From Setophaga petechia (Eukaryota > Chordata > Aves > Passeriformes > Parulidae), in assembly GCA_024362935.1 (NCBI GenBank), contig JANCRA010000028.1, positions 2,578,501 through 2,642,500 on the forward strand: a stretch of DNA of 64,000 nucleotides, in the 5' to 3' direction. The position numbers and the translations under genes were made by a program. Shown one piece after another: positions 37,101 to 48,730 of the stretch. The number at the start of each line of letters is the position of its first letter. Position 1 is the stretch's first letter. Under the pieces are notes generated by a model. It worked only from the letters and a program-made list of their open reading frames with translations, made no database searches and was not told where the DNA came from.

Positions 37101-39561
37101 CCAGCAGCACTGTACAGCTGTTACACTACCCAGGTGTTGTACCAGCTAAGTATGGATCCCTACAGCAACCAGAAAATGGAGATTTATGAGCCTGCTGCTA
37201 CTTCAAATACCACATCCAGCCCTTGATCAAGCAGTACAGACTAAGGCTTGAAGAAATAGAAATCTTGGCTGTGTTGTCTTCCCAGGTACAGCTCCATCCA
37301 GGGAACTACTGCCTGCCCAGCTGTGTGTCTTTCAATCCCTCTCACTACCTGTCCCCTCTCCTCACATCTTCTCCAAGTGCCCCCTGAGCTGGCAGTGGAG
37401 TTGGGGACACCCCTGTGACACAGATGTGTGACACAGGATGGAAACCAGCCCTTCCCTGGGTTTGGTTTGGGCAGTTGTGTCTCTGTGGCAGCACTCACAA
37501 TATTGTGTTTCCTTGCAGACACTCAGGGAGGCACAGCACCTGCTCCCAAAGCCCTTGGGATCAAAAGGCAGACAGGCACCCAGCTAAAAAAGGAAAACAA
37601 AAAGTTAGGAGGGAGAAACAAGGGTGGTAGGATGGAAAGTGGTCACTCTTCTCCTTTTGTCACTGATCTCCCTTTACAGACAAGACCAAAAGCAGCCAGT
37701 GAAAACTCTTACTATTCATTTTCCTTGGTACTGAGATCAAAAGAAACCAGTTGTGTTTCTTTCCTAGAAAGTCATTCCATAACCTTTACCAAAAAAAAAA
37801 AACAAGGAGATGGGATTGCTTTAGGCTTCCTGAGGATTTCCTACAGGAAGCACCCTGGAAAATGACTGAGATGACAACATGTGCTTTGCACAATGTAATG
37901 TCTCCATGGACATTGAGATTTTACACACCAAACTCATACTCTAAAAATAGACAGACTAAAAAACTACATAAAAAAAAAAAGAAAAAGAAATAGAACCAGA
38001 AATTCCCACAGTGTTTTCTCCAGCAAGCAGTAAGTGCACAGTCTATCTTTCTTAAGTGCAATACACTCCACTATCAATTTGTGCACTGGACCATTTTTCC
38101 TGAAAGTAATATCCCCAAACATAATACAGTGTTTATTTAGCTCTACAATTGCATTACCAGTGTTTCAGAGTTTAAAACAAAATGAAGACAAATCAAAAGA
38201 CCTTGGTAAAAGAGGAAAAAAAAATGGATTACATCAGGTTCAGGAAAGCTACAGGAGACAGGCAGCACAAGGGACCAGGATTTGTATCCAAAGAGGCAGC
38301 ACAGAGAAGGACTAAGCCAAAGGCTGACCAAGAAATGCAGGCAGCAGACTGAGGCTTCTATTACTGTGAGAACACATGGGTTTCTTGCTCTCCATATGGC
38401 AGCTCTGCTTTCCCAAAACTCTACCTGTTGGCAGATGAGAGACCCTGCTGTTTGCATCTGAGGCAGGAGGGCAGGGGAGCTGCATCCTCGGGCTCAGGAG
38501 CACAGGAATGGTTTGATGCAGAGCAGGGGAACACAACTCTTAAAGGTGTTGGCTTGATCAAAGCTTCCCTCACCAGAGATCTCCATTTTACACATGGGAA
38601 AAACTGAGACTCATAAAGCAAATTAGAATCAGGTTTAGAGTTTTGAGCAAAGCCTCCAGGACTTGTTTTATGGATAAAATCTGTAGCCATCCTGTGCTTT
38701 GGTTTGATTGTCTCAGGGCTGCAAATACCTTAGCCTGAATTTTCACCACTGGTTAGCAAAATTTACACTTCCTTTGAAAAGGGAGGTGAAATACAAAGAG
38801 CAATTCTTTTAAATGAAATATGAACAGCAGGGCTGACTGCTTTCTTACACCACCAAAACTGAGTCCACTCAGGAATGCTCCAGCAGAAACTTCCAATAAT
38901 GCTAATAATAATCCAGAGATTCTGTGCACAAACTGTCTAGAGCCCAAAATAACCCAAAGGCATGCTGAAACTGTCAAGTTACAGCAAGTTTAATGTTTTT
39001 GCATTGCATGTCTTACAAGGCAATTTTACTTGTTAAATATGCTAAATTCCACTTTTAATTTATGTATGACCAAACATCCCTTATAAAGTTTTAAGAATGT
39101 CTCCTTCTAATTATGGTCCTATCTTCAGCTTATTTACAGAGTTTGCTTATAGGTCTGTACAGGTTTAAATCCATTATTATTGCAAGGATTATGTTTACCT
39201 GGAGGGCAGGTTTGCTTCTCCACAAAGCAAACCTCCATGTAATTAAAGAGCAGCTACTTCAGTCCTGCCTAATGTGACTGTACCAGGCATCAGATACAAG
39301 GAGTTAGTGAAAAACAGCATTTGGTGTAGGAAACTGCAGCCCTGCAGTGCAATCAGACTTATTAATGATGTTACCCCACAAGGTTGCCAGCCACAGTGAT
39401 GCTCTCTGTCATCCCAGCCCCCTGGTCCTCATGTGACACACAAATCCAAATGACAGCTCTGTGACAACATGGAAAGCTGCTTTCTAGGCTTTGAGTCTGT
39501 GCTTCTGCTCATCATCAACAACAAATGTACTTGAAACAGAAACCATTTGCTAAGTGCCCCC
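34166..39561. other. Unique sequence with small A-rich tracts
   Basis: No exon, LTR or CR1 was recognised over 5.4 kb. Poly(T) and poly(A) tracts occur near 34,738, 37,790 and 37,969-37,988. A duplicated GCTGATAACCAGAGA word lies at about 36,339-36,372. Open frames up to 161 codons (36,216-36,701, minus) show no recognisable domain. Confidence 0.5.
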
Positions 39562-40210
39562 ACAGAACCCTGGCATGCCCTGAGCTGGAAGGGACCCTCA
39601 AGGATCCTGGAGTGCAACCCTGGCCCTGCACAGGACATCACCAAGAGTGCCACCCTGTGCTTGTGAGCACCACCCTGCAGCTCCTGGAGCTCTGGCAGCC
39701 TCGGGGCTGTGCCCATTCCCTGGGCAGTGCCAGCACCCTCTGGGGGAAGAACCTTTCCCTGATCTCCACCCTAAACCTCCCTGGCCCAGTCCCAGCCCTT
39801 CCCTGGCCCCATCCCTGGCCATGGGAGTGAGGAGCTCTGTCCCTGCCCTGTGCTGCCCCTGCTGAGGACCACAGTGAGGTCTGACCTCAGTCCCCTCCAG
39901 CTGAACATTGCAGTGCCCTCAGCTGCTCCTCACACAGTTTCCCTTCCAGACCCTTCCCATCCTCGTGGCCTCCTGTGGGTGCTCCCTGATGGTTCAATGT
40001 CCTTTTCACTCTGTGCTGCCCAACCTGCCCCAGCTCTGGAGCCGAGGCTGCCCCAGCCCAGAGCAGAGCAGGACAATCCCCTCATGGCCTGGCTGGCCCT
40101 GCAGGAGCCCCAGGACAGGGATGGCCCTGCTGGCCCAGGGCACTGCTGGCTCTGATCCTGCTGGCATCAACCTGGACCCCCAGGTCCCTTTCTGTTGTAC
40201 CACTGTTGGC
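39562..40210 (-). mobile_element. CR1 LINE fragment, longest in the window
   Basis: From CAGAACCCTGGCATG through GAAGGGACCCTCAAGGATCC to CCCCCAGGTCCCTTTCTG, the plus strand follows the CR1 complement in order for about 650 bp. It covers the 3' untranslated part and the end of the reverse-transcriptase frame. Frames on both strands are broken and GC-rich, so no functional ORF2 remains. Confidence 0.88.
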
Positions 40211-40283
40211 TGAATCTTTTCAAATAAATCATGATATCCTGCATCTCAGCTCAAAGCTGGCTAGCAAGGTGGAAAACTACAGA

Positions 40284-40440
40284 GAATCATGAGATGTTTT
40301 GGGTTGAAAGGGACCTTCAAGACCATCTACCTTCAACCCCCTGCTATAGGCAGGGACACCTTCCACTAGACCAGTTGTTCAAATCCCAGTCCCAAGAGAT
40401 GTCCTCCTGTTGTCCCTCCCCCTGATCTGCTGAGATTTTC
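40284..40440 (-). mobile_element. CR1 LINE 3' fragment
   Basis: It starts AGAGAATCATGAGATGTTTT, then GGGTTGAAAGGGACCTTCAAG, and continues GGCAGGGACACCTTCCACTA, a second CR1 3' end in the same orientation. It follows the larger copy by 74 bp. Confidence 0.85.
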
Positions 40441-40781
40441 AAAGACCTCAGATGAAGTCCATTTTAATTGAGCAGAGCCACCAGTACTGCTGCACATCCC
40501 TGCTGCACCAGACTGTACATCTCTCATACCCTCTCAGCAGTGTCAGCTGAAAATGTATGGAGTGATGGCAATGACAGAGCAGGCTTGGCACGGGGTCCCA
40601 GCCCTCTGGAGCAGCACTGGTGGCCACCACAGCCCCGGCCAGCTGGCACAGGCTGCTCTGAGAGAGCCATCCCAAACAGCCAGGGGCTGGGGCAGCACGA
40701 AGGCAGCCACGGGAAAGGCTCACAAATGAGATCATGGTCTGTGCCCAGGCACTGCCTGCCAGGCAAACTGCCCACGGGCAT
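40441..40781. other. Unique sequence, nothing recognised
   Basis: Short mixed-composition stretch between CR1 and the 20-bp minisatellite. Confidence 0.4.
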
Positions 40782-41232
40782 GGGAACGGGGCAGGGAGAG
40801 CTGGAGATGGGCATGGAGAGCTGGAGATGGGCAGGGAGAACTGGAGATGGGCAGGGAGAACTGGAGATGGGCAGGCAGAGCTGGAGATGGGCAGGGAGAG
40901 CTGGAGATGGGCAGGGAGAACTGGAGATGGGCAGGGAGAGCTGGAGATGGACAGGGAGGGCTGGAGATGGGCAGGGAGAGCTGGAGATGGGCAGGGAGTG
41001 CTGGAGATGGGCAGGGAGGGCTGGAGATGGGCAGGGAGAGCTGGAAATGGGCAGGGAGCAAGGGAGTGGTGCAGGGAGAGCTGGAGATGGGCAGGGAGCA
41101 GCAGACCTGGGCAGGGAGAACCAGAGCCAGGCAGGAGCAGCAGAACAGGGCAGGGAGCACCAAAACCAGGCAGGAGCATCAGAACCTGGCAGGGAGCAGC
41201 AGACCTGGGCAGGGAGCAGCAGAGCCAGGCAG
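40782..41232. repeat. 20-bp minisatellite with a Jeffreys-like core
   Basis: CTGGAGATGG GCAGGGAGAG recurs at exact 20-bp spacing from 40801 for about 13 units, then decays into CAGCAGACCTGGGCAGGGAG-like variants to 41,232. GGGCAGGGAG resembles the classic hypervariable minisatellite core GGGCAGGANG. Because 20 is not a multiple of three, all three frames rotate through the same 20-residue repeat. The long open frames (289-353 codons) are therefore a by-product. Confidence 0.95.
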
Positions 41233-42349
41233 CTGTGGGCAGCCCAGCACAGCAGCAGGAGCAGCTCTCTGGCCACAGCCATGGTGCCAGTGATTTCTGT
41301 CCATGCTGACAGCACACAAGAGAGCACCAGAAGCCTTGCTCAGAGCATATCTAATCCAAATGGCTGTGTGGAAGTCTGGAAGCCTATCTGGCAGTTTTCT
41401 ATCCAGACATTAGGCATGATGAGAGCGTGGTGGAAGGACAACGTGAGAGAAAACATGCCAGATTTTACAAGTGTGGACATGGCCTTAAATTTGTATTGGC
41501 CAGGAAAAAACAAACTGTCACCCTTCTAATAAGCCCTGCTCAAAGCAGATCCTTTTGGAAAATGAGCTGGCCAGACATTTATCTCAGCCAGGGCAGAGAT
41601 GACTTTATTTTTGATGGAAGTTGGCAGGAAGGAAGCCAAGGAGGCTGAGCTGCTACGTGTTTGCAATGAGAGAAGCAATTGTGAATGTCCATCTCACACT
41701 CTGTTCCACAGTCCATCAGAGGGGAATGCTGCATCATTCATCTGCACATCAGGACACAGACATGCCTTCCCACACTACACCTCAAGGCCTATCGATCATC
41801 TTTTGCTGAAAATTGTTTCCCAGAGCCTGGAAGATCTCAGAACTTTGGAGCAATTAAAATTCACTCCATTTCCTTCACCTGTTCTGTTGTGTTGTCCAAA
41901 AAAGTCTGTGCAGTTTATTCAGTGTGGCTTACTTGCCTTAAACACGGAAAGAAGCTGTACAAACAAATCCTTCTAAGGAAATCTATGGACTTCAAAAGAC
42001 TGGACTACACCAGCCTCTGGAAGAGAACAGTGATAGCTGCAAACTCTTACACATAGAAAGTAATTAAGACTGAGTAAATGAAAAATGCTCCAAGAGCTCA
42101 GTACACCCAGCAGCCAGACCTTCTTTTTGGCACGGATTCTCCCTTTTTTCGGTGTGCTGTGAGGAACTGAGGGACTGGAGGGGCTGCAGAGGAGGTGGGG
42201 GATGCTGGCAGCACGTTGGTGCAGATCAGGAACCCTCCATGGGAGAATTCAATGCTGGAGCTGCTGCCGAGGCCCACGGGCTGCCTGACCCACCTCCCTC
42301 CCCAGCACGTGCCCATCAATCTGCTCCCCCTCCGCCGTGGTTCTGGGGA
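41233..42349. other. Unique sequence, nothing recognised
   Basis: Mixed composition. Short open frames overlap. No domain or repeat was recognised. Confidence 0.45.
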
Positions 42350-42720
42350 TTGACTGATTATATTTATCACACTTGTAGTTCACAGGGCAATGGTTTAAAT
42401 TTCATTCAATACACTCCATCTGGGAGCGCTTTTAAAACACACCCACAAGCACATTTCTCCCTCTCACCCCGCACCCCCGCAGCGATCAGCCATCTGTACT
42501 CTGGAAACAAATCCTAAAAAATTATTCTAAATTAAAAACTCATTTTAAAAGAAAAGTAGTATTAAACTGTTTTATAAACATAATAAACCACAGTAAGCCT
42601 TGGTTGCAATAAATATCCAACTCTTGCCTACAGCTATTAGAATCCACAAGCGTATTTTTAAGTTTGCTAGCAAACAGTATATTTATTCTGACCATGATTT
42701 GTCTTCTGTGGTTTAATGCT
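42350..42720. other. Candidate conserved non-coding element
   Basis: AT-rich with GATTATATTTATCACACTTG, GTTTAAATTTCATTC, AGCGCTTTTAAAACACACCC and TTTTATAAACATAATAAACC, plus retained CpGs at 42,430-42,490. The call is inference from composition and homeodomain-like words. Confidence 0.28.
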
Positions 42721-42926
42721 CTCTCATGTTTCTTTCATATGTTTACAGAGGTGGGGGGAGAGAAGAGAGAGAGAAAGCAGGCTGTCCTGAAATCTGTTAC
42801 AGACTCCTGCAAGCCCTGATGGCTCTTGAAGGACTGCCACTGCTGCACTGGGGCTGGCTCACAAAGACATGCACTGTCCCCCTGCCTCAGCTACTTTTGG
42901 TCACATGTGGTCAAATTGGTCACAGG

Positions 42927-42950
42927 AAAAAAAAAAAAAAAAAAAAAAAA
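42927..42950. repeat. (A)24 homopolymer
   Basis: Twenty-four consecutive A, followed by GGAGAACAAG. No upstream AATAAA, gene-like sequence or target duplication indicates a processed retrocopy. Confidence 0.9.
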
Positions 42951-43408
42951 GGAGAACAAGAGCAAGATTCAGGCCATAATGCAGAGAGGCAGCACAGTGG
43001 GAATTTGCTGCCTGTAGCAGAGGTGCCTATGCACAAAAATAAGGGCATTTGTGGGAGGATGAAAGAAGGTAAGAAAGAGGAGCAGAGGTAGACATGGTAA
43101 AGGAAATAACATTCAATAATAGGGTCATGTGTGGGGTGAGGTGGTTTAGCCATGTAGCCCTGAGATAACACCCACTGGTCTGTAACACAAAGAAATCAGG
43201 ATGCTAATTATTTCTGTTGTATGGCAGAAAATATCATATTTCAACATCTCAAAGAACTCACAATCCAGTAGAGCTGTTGGTTCACCAGCACATGTTGGTA
43301 AGGAACAAGCTGATGTGAACTGGGCAGAGCGTGGGGCACAGGCTCAGCCCCACGGGCAGGCCTCAGAGCCCCAGGAGCCTCTGCAGCACCCAGGGATGAA
43401 GGGGTGCA
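42951..43408. other. Unique sequence, nothing recognised
   Basis: Stretch between the poly(A) tract and the 43-bp minisatellite. Only short frames are present. Confidence 0.4.
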
Positions 43409-43880
43409 GCCACCCCAGGCTGTGTGTGCTGGGGACATGGCTCCATCCTCCCCAGCCCAGGCTGTGTGTGCTGGGGACATGGCTCCATCCTCCCCCAGCC
43501 CAGGCTGTGTGTGCTGGGGACATGGCTCCATCCTCCCCCAGCCCAGGCTGTGTGTGCTGGGGACATGGCTCCATCCTCCCCCAGCCCAGGCTGTGTGTGC
43601 TGGGGACATGGCTCCATCCTCCCCCACCCAGGCTGTGTGTGCTGGGGACATGGCTCCATCCTCCCTCACCCCAGGCTATGTGTGCTGGGGACATGGCTCC
43701 ATCCTCCCCCAGCCCAGGCTGTGTGTGCTGGGGACATGGCTCCATCCTCCCCCTCCCCAGGCTGTGTGTGCTGGGGACATGGCTCCATCCTCCCCCAGCC
43801 CAGGCTGTGTGTGCTGGGGACATGGCTCCATCCTCCCCCAGCCCAGGCTGTGTGTGCTGGGGACATGGCTCCATTCTCCC
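43409..43880. repeat. 43-bp minisatellite, 11 copies, hairpin-prone
   Basis: Units carry GGCTGTGTGTGCTGGGGACA then TGGCTCCATCCTCCCCCAGC and recur about every 43 bp (first at 43419, then 43461, 43504, 43547). Copies are nearly identical, with small indels in the C run. Each junction has CCCCAGC and GCTGGGG arms separated by 13 nt. Open frames of up to 258 codons cross it on both strands because the repeat has no stops. Confidence 0.96.
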
Positions 43881-45066
43881 CCACCCTGATGGAGCCATTT
43901 CACTGCAGCCCTGGGGACTGATGTCAAAACACTCTGCATGTGGCCATGCAATGACTTCAGAAGAGAAGTACACTTGATTTTTATCAGATGTTTGAGGTTA
44001 TGGTTTTATAAACTGATGGAACACGTGTCAGCAAAAGCCCCTAAGCAGTCCTGCTGCCTTCAGAAGTTACTGGCAGATGTATTCTCTCAGAGACCCTCTG
44101 TGGAAAACCTGTGCTCCACCTTGTGCTTTGCACCCCCTGAATTCACCAGATTTTTCTGGACTCAATTATTACCAATTGTCTTATGAGATGTGATCTGACC
44201 AAAACCAAGCATGTCCCCTCAAAGGTCTCCAAAGGGGAGGACACCTTCCATGCAAGAACTGCACCAAGGTTTCAGGGATTAGGTACTTCCAAAGTTTCTC
44301 CACGTGCATTTAAAAGAAAATCAATGCAATCAGGTTAACTACAAAGCTATTTCTTCCCATTTCAAGACTCTTGTAGCTCATGATGTGTGAGTAACTAACA
44401 CAAGTTAGGTTTTAATGACTGGAATTTATACTGCTACCAAGTGTTACCCCAAAAAAGAGGAAAGGGAAAGTGATGGAAGGCAAAGAAGTCCTGAGCAAAG
44501 CTCCCACACTAAAGAATTTATAAGCAAGAACAACAAACATTCTCTCTGGGAATTACTCAAGACAACACAGCAAAGAATTATAGCACATAAACTAAGGTTA
44601 CATAAACAGTCTAATAAAATCCTGAGACTGATTTATGGAGCAGAGACATCTTGTAGTGTACTTCCATGGACAGCAGCTTCTGCTCAGAACAGCAACCATG
44701 TTGTAATTAGTGAAAACCAACAGAGCGTCCTATCTAAGAGGAGACAATAATAAGAGCCAAACATATAAATAAATAAATAGCCCAAAACAACAAAATCAGT
44801 CAAACTCTTCTTCCTATAGGCAGATACAAAAAATAATGCCTGGGAAAATTTGATCTTCCCTGAAATAACCTCTGTAAACATGTGCAAACACAGATTTACC
44901 TAATTTTCAATGAAAAAAATTGGTTCCCTGGAAGTGGTGACCTCTAAAATTATACACAGGGCAGAAAGGATGTCCAAGGAGCCCCAGCTCAGTGAGTCAC
45001 ATGGGATGGAGCACATTTTCCCAGTCCCAGGGCTGGTACCTGCTTTCCATACAACATTTTTGTCAT
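43881..45066. other. Unique sequence, nothing recognised
   Basis: AT-rich, single-copy-looking DNA without exon or mobile-element signal. Confidence 0.45.
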
Positions 45067-45165
45067 CATAGAATATTCTGAGCTGGAAGGAGCTCACAAG
45101 GATCATCAAGTCCAACTCTTCAGTTAGTGGCCCATACATGAATCAAACCTGGTGCCAAGGTCAGA
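45067..45165 (-). mobile_element. CR1 LINE 3' fragment, divergent
   Basis: CATAGAATATTCTGAGCTGG, then AAGGATCATCAAGTCCAACT, are the complement of a CR1 3' end. The copy is short and has more substitutions than the others. Confidence 0.75.
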
Positions 45166-45844
45166 GACAACATCATCTCAGTGTGCAAAGCCCAAGGAAC
45201 ACCAGCAGTCCCTCCCTGCCCAGCCTGCCCAGCCCTCTCTGCCACCATTCACTGTGCTCAGCTCAGCAGGCACTCCAAACAAGCTCCTGACTGACACATT
45301 TTGCTGTCCCCTGTCCAGCCCAGCTCGGTGAGTCCCCTGTGCCATCTGCCCTACAGCTCTGGCCAGCAGCCTCTCAGGGAGAGGGGTGGGAGGATGGCAA
45401 TGCACCAAATGTCCCTGCAGTGTGTGTGACAGGACTCACATCTTCCCATGCTCTTATGTAGCTTAAATATAAGACTTATTCATGCAGATGAACTACAACC
45501 ACTGCCACAGCCTTAAGTGATGGCTCATTTAGGTTGTAGCTACTACTTTTCTCCCTTCCATGATACACAAAGGTGATGAAACTGGTAGTGGTGGTGGTTG
45601 TCATCACTTAATTCTCCCAGGTGACTGTGACACTACAACGGGTCTGATGCACAAGGTGGGATGGGAGCAACAAGATCAAGGTGGGTCAAGAGCACAGAGG
45701 GGCTTCCCTTGTCCACTGTGGATTAAAGAAACCAGACATGTACTGGAGGAACTGGGTCCCAGGGGGTTTCCTGGAGGGCTGGTGTTACTGATCCAGGAGC
45801 AGAAGGACAAAACCAGTTGAATTTGTGCAGAAGTGCAGCCAACC
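45166..45844. other. Unique sequence, nothing recognised
   Basis: Mixed-composition stretch between CR1 and the CpG island. Confidence 0.4.
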
Positions 45845-46990
45845 CGTCCCTGGGGCCTGGCAGGGCCCGCCTGCCACCGCCGGCTCCCGCCAGAGCCTGC
45901 AGCCTTTAGGAGCTTTCATCAAGCCTCATGGAGAATAGGGCTGCGAAAGTGCTGAGGCCCCTTTAAAACAGATTCTCCCAGAGAAACTTCCAGAAGGAGA
46001 GGGCTCGAAACAGAACTAAAGAGTGCCATCTGCTGCAGAGAGCTGGAGCAGCCTCGGGCCGGCCGGGCAGCGGCAGCGCCGGAGCGGGCACCGGGCTGGG
46101 GCAGGGCAAAGGCTCCGGGGGAGTCGGGCACAGGGGGCCGAGGGTTCCTGAGGGGTTCCTGCTCCCTCTGGGCTGTCTCCAGCGGCTGCAGCCACATTCC
46201 CTGCAGGCCCACGGGCTCTGGGATGGGATGCTGTGTGGCCGGACACCAACCCGTGCCCTGATGCACCTGGAGCTGCCACCGGCCTCGCTGGAGCACAGCA
46301 GGGATGGATAAAACCCTGCAGCTCCATCTCCCCACTGCAGTCTGCTCCTGTGGGCTTTTACTCCAGCTCGCAGTGTGACACCTCAGAGGCCGCTTGCTGA
46401 AGAAAGACTTGAAGAGCGAGGTTGGAACTTCAGAGGCTTTCCAGAGCTCGCAGGGAAAAGTCTCAAGCAAAGCAGAGCTCGGAGCACAGCCAGCCATTTG
46501 GGACAGCAAAGGGATGAGTGGCTCAGGACAGAGGGACGCGCTTGGGAACAGGCTCCAGGCTCAGCCAGGCACAGCCCTGGCACAGGGCGCTGTCCCCGCA
46601 CTGCCACCTGCGCCTGGCACCAGCCCCGCTGGGCACGGCACCGCTGCAGGGTGCGAGGGCACCCACTGAACGTGCCCAGCCACTGCCACCGGCTCCGGCC
46701 CGGCCCGTGCCGCTCCTGCCTTTCCTCCCGGTGCCTTTTGTCCCCGCTTTCCCCGCGAGTGCCGAGCGGAGGGCGGCGAGCGGCGCCCGCCCTGGTTCGC
46801 AGCCTGCAGATGGTGCTACCGACCAGCTTTTCCCGATGCCGAACTTCCCTGCAGCCCGAGGAAAAAGCCCCGTGTGCGGGCAGCACAGCTCCCACCCACC
46901 CCGGGCCAGGTGTCCTCAGCCCTGCTGACACGGCCACCCCTCCCTGCAGCCCCCCGAGCCCGGGATGTGGCTGCAGTGCCACAGAATAAC
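45845..46990. promoter_or_regulatory. CpG island, possible promoter or first exon
   Basis: CpG is dense compared with the rest of the window, strongest at 46,060-46,100 (for example GCCGGCCGGGCAGCGGCAGC) and 46,690-46,870 (GGCGGCGAGCGGCGCCCGCC). No TATA box is evident. Overlapping frames of 199-204 codons run on both strands, as expected where stop codons are rare, and match no family I know. It may be the promoter of an uncharacterised or non-coding transcript, or an orphan island. Direction cannot be decided from sequence. Confidence 0.5.
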
Positions 46991-47164
46991 GGAGGGACTT
47001 TTTGAAAAGTCATTCCACAGCGGCACAATCAGGTCTGTAGGTCCTGGTGGAGCTACAGACCAAATAAATGATCCTGGTGCTTGCAGGCATTGCCCTCACC
47101 CAGCAGAGATTCACCCCGCGAGGGCTCAGAGGGACACCGAGGGCTCCTGTCCTGCCCCGACCCT

Positions 47165-47600
47165 CTGGCCCCTCTCCATCCCTCACCTTTCCCCCATCCT
47201 TCCCCTCTCCATCCCTCATACTTTCCCCTCTCCATCCCCCATCCTTCCCTCCTCCATCCCTCATCCTGCCCCTCTCCATCCCTCACCTTTCCCCTCTCCA
47301 TCCCTCATCCTTCCCTCATCCATCTCTCATCCTTCCCCTCTCCTTTCCTGATCGTGCCCCTCTCCGTCCCTCATCCTGCCCCTCTCAATCCCTGATCGTG
47401 CCCCTCTCCATCCCTCATCCTTTCCCCTCTCCATCCCTCATCCTGCCCCTCTCCATCCTTCATCCCACCCCTCTCCATACCTGATCCTGTCCCTCTCAAT
47501 CCCTGATCCTGCCCCTCTCCATCCCTCACCTTTCCCCTCTCAATCCCTCATCCTCCCCCTCTCCATCCCTCATCCTGCCCCTCTTCTATCCCTCCTCCCA
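47165..47600. repeat. Pyrimidine-rich minisatellite, unit about 21-23 bp
   Basis: About 20 degenerate copies of CCCCTCTCCATCCCTCATCC occur, nearly pure C/T on the plus strand with A only at fixed places. Variants carry GATCGTG or GATCCTG. Ser/Pro-rich open frames of 104-138 codons cross it and are a by-product. Confidence 0.93.
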
Positions 47601-47639
47601 GAAGCTCAGGCAGCACAAGTAAAAGTGCTCAGAGCTGAG

Positions 47640-47930
47640 CCACTGCTCTCTAAAAAGTGCCCATCCCTATTAGGAGTCAGATATAATCCTATTAAATCCA
47701 CAGGGCTTTTGTAACTCTAAGATAGAATTGTATCTATTTCCTCCCCATCAGCACAATTTTTTTATTTTTAATTAACTAGCAACCCAAAATGTATTACAGG
47801 CAAAACGAGTGCCAAAAAATGCACAAACAACAAAATGCCCCTCTTGGGTTACAAATTTCAAAGCTGTGACCAGATCATGACTCGATGTTCACAAATAAAA
47901 AGAAAAAACAAGTTTCTACTCTAAGGGAAG
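47640..47930. other. AT-rich candidate conserved element
   Basis: It includes CCTATTAAATCC, TTTTAATTAACTAGCAACCC and AAATGCACAAACAAC with retained CpGs (AAACGAGTG, ACTCGATG). The call is inference from composition. Confidence 0.2.
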
Positions 47931-48264
47931 AAAATTCTTCAAATTTCCAGCACTTAAGGCATTATATTTAGGTGAAAATCTCCCACCATTTTATTTAAAG
48001 TAACTTTTCCTGAAGTGTGTGACAAAATGTAGGTTCCCTGAGTGCAGCTGGAACACCTTTACAGCAGCAGCCAACACAGTGGGTTCCCCAGAAGCAAAGA
48101 AAACCACTGAGTTCCAAAATCCTCTTAAAACTAACGACAGCTGAAGAAGCTGAGCTGCCTTAATAAACTGGGCTGGTTTTATGGCTTTATCCTTCAAGAT
48201 GCCAAGTATTCCTGCTCCAGCTCAGCAGAATCCTTCAGGACAAGCTTAACTTTAAATACAGGGA

Positions 48265-48345
48265 GAGTTTTGTTGCAGTTAATGGTGCTGCCCAGGGGCT
48301 TAAGATTAAGCACATGCTTAAGTACTTTGCTAGGCCTGGACCCAC
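48265..48345. repeat. Possible remnant of an ancient sauropsid interspersed repeat
   Basis: TTAAGCACATGCTTAA at 48306-48321 (7-bp arms around CA), followed by GTACTTTGCTAGGCCTGGAC, resembles from memory an old repeat common in turtles, crocodilians and birds. The copy is short and diverged. Confidence 0.35.
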
Positions 48346-48730
48346 ACTTATAAAGATCAAGCTCTTAAATTTTAGAGCCTGAGTGTATGTTTAACTGTTT
48401 ATGTTGAGCCTGTCAAACTTTTGGCTTCTGATTATTCCTGTAAGGGAAGTATTACATCAGACATAAAATCCTGAATAATTACTGGTTTGGAAAATCTAAA
48501 GACAGGGTGACTGGAAGCAGAGACTTCTTAAGAGTAAATAGAAATTTAATAAAAAGACTTTAAACAAAATTCCTATGGAAGTTTTATAAATAAAACAAGC
48601 TCTGACAGGAGGAGAGGGGCACTGAGAGCTTTGGTAAACTCCTGCTCTAGCAGGAGCTGGGCTCAGAACAACGCAGTGACCCAAGGGCCAAGGAGAACCC
48701 AGGGAAAGAGCTCAGGGAGAGGCACAGGCC
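48346..48730. other. Unique sequence, nothing recognised
   Basis: Short AT-rich stretch before the LTR. Confidence 0.4.

Noticed and set aside
40468..41529. Long frames on both strands (up to 353 codons) across the 20-bp minisatellite
   Set aside because: The repeat lacks stops in several frames and rotates phase every unit. Openness on both strands shows it is a composition effect.
42726..42960. Processed pseudogene ending at the (A)24 tract
   Set aside because: No AATAAA before the tract, no gene-like frame upstream and no direct repeats around it.
43201..43977. 258-codon plus and 209-codon minus frames
   Set aside because: By-products of the 43-bp minisatellite, with no unique coding sequence attached.
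46375..46989. 204- and 199-codon frames on opposite strands in the CpG island
   Set aside because: Stop codons are rare in GC-rich DNA. Both strands are open over the same bases and neither product resembles a known family.
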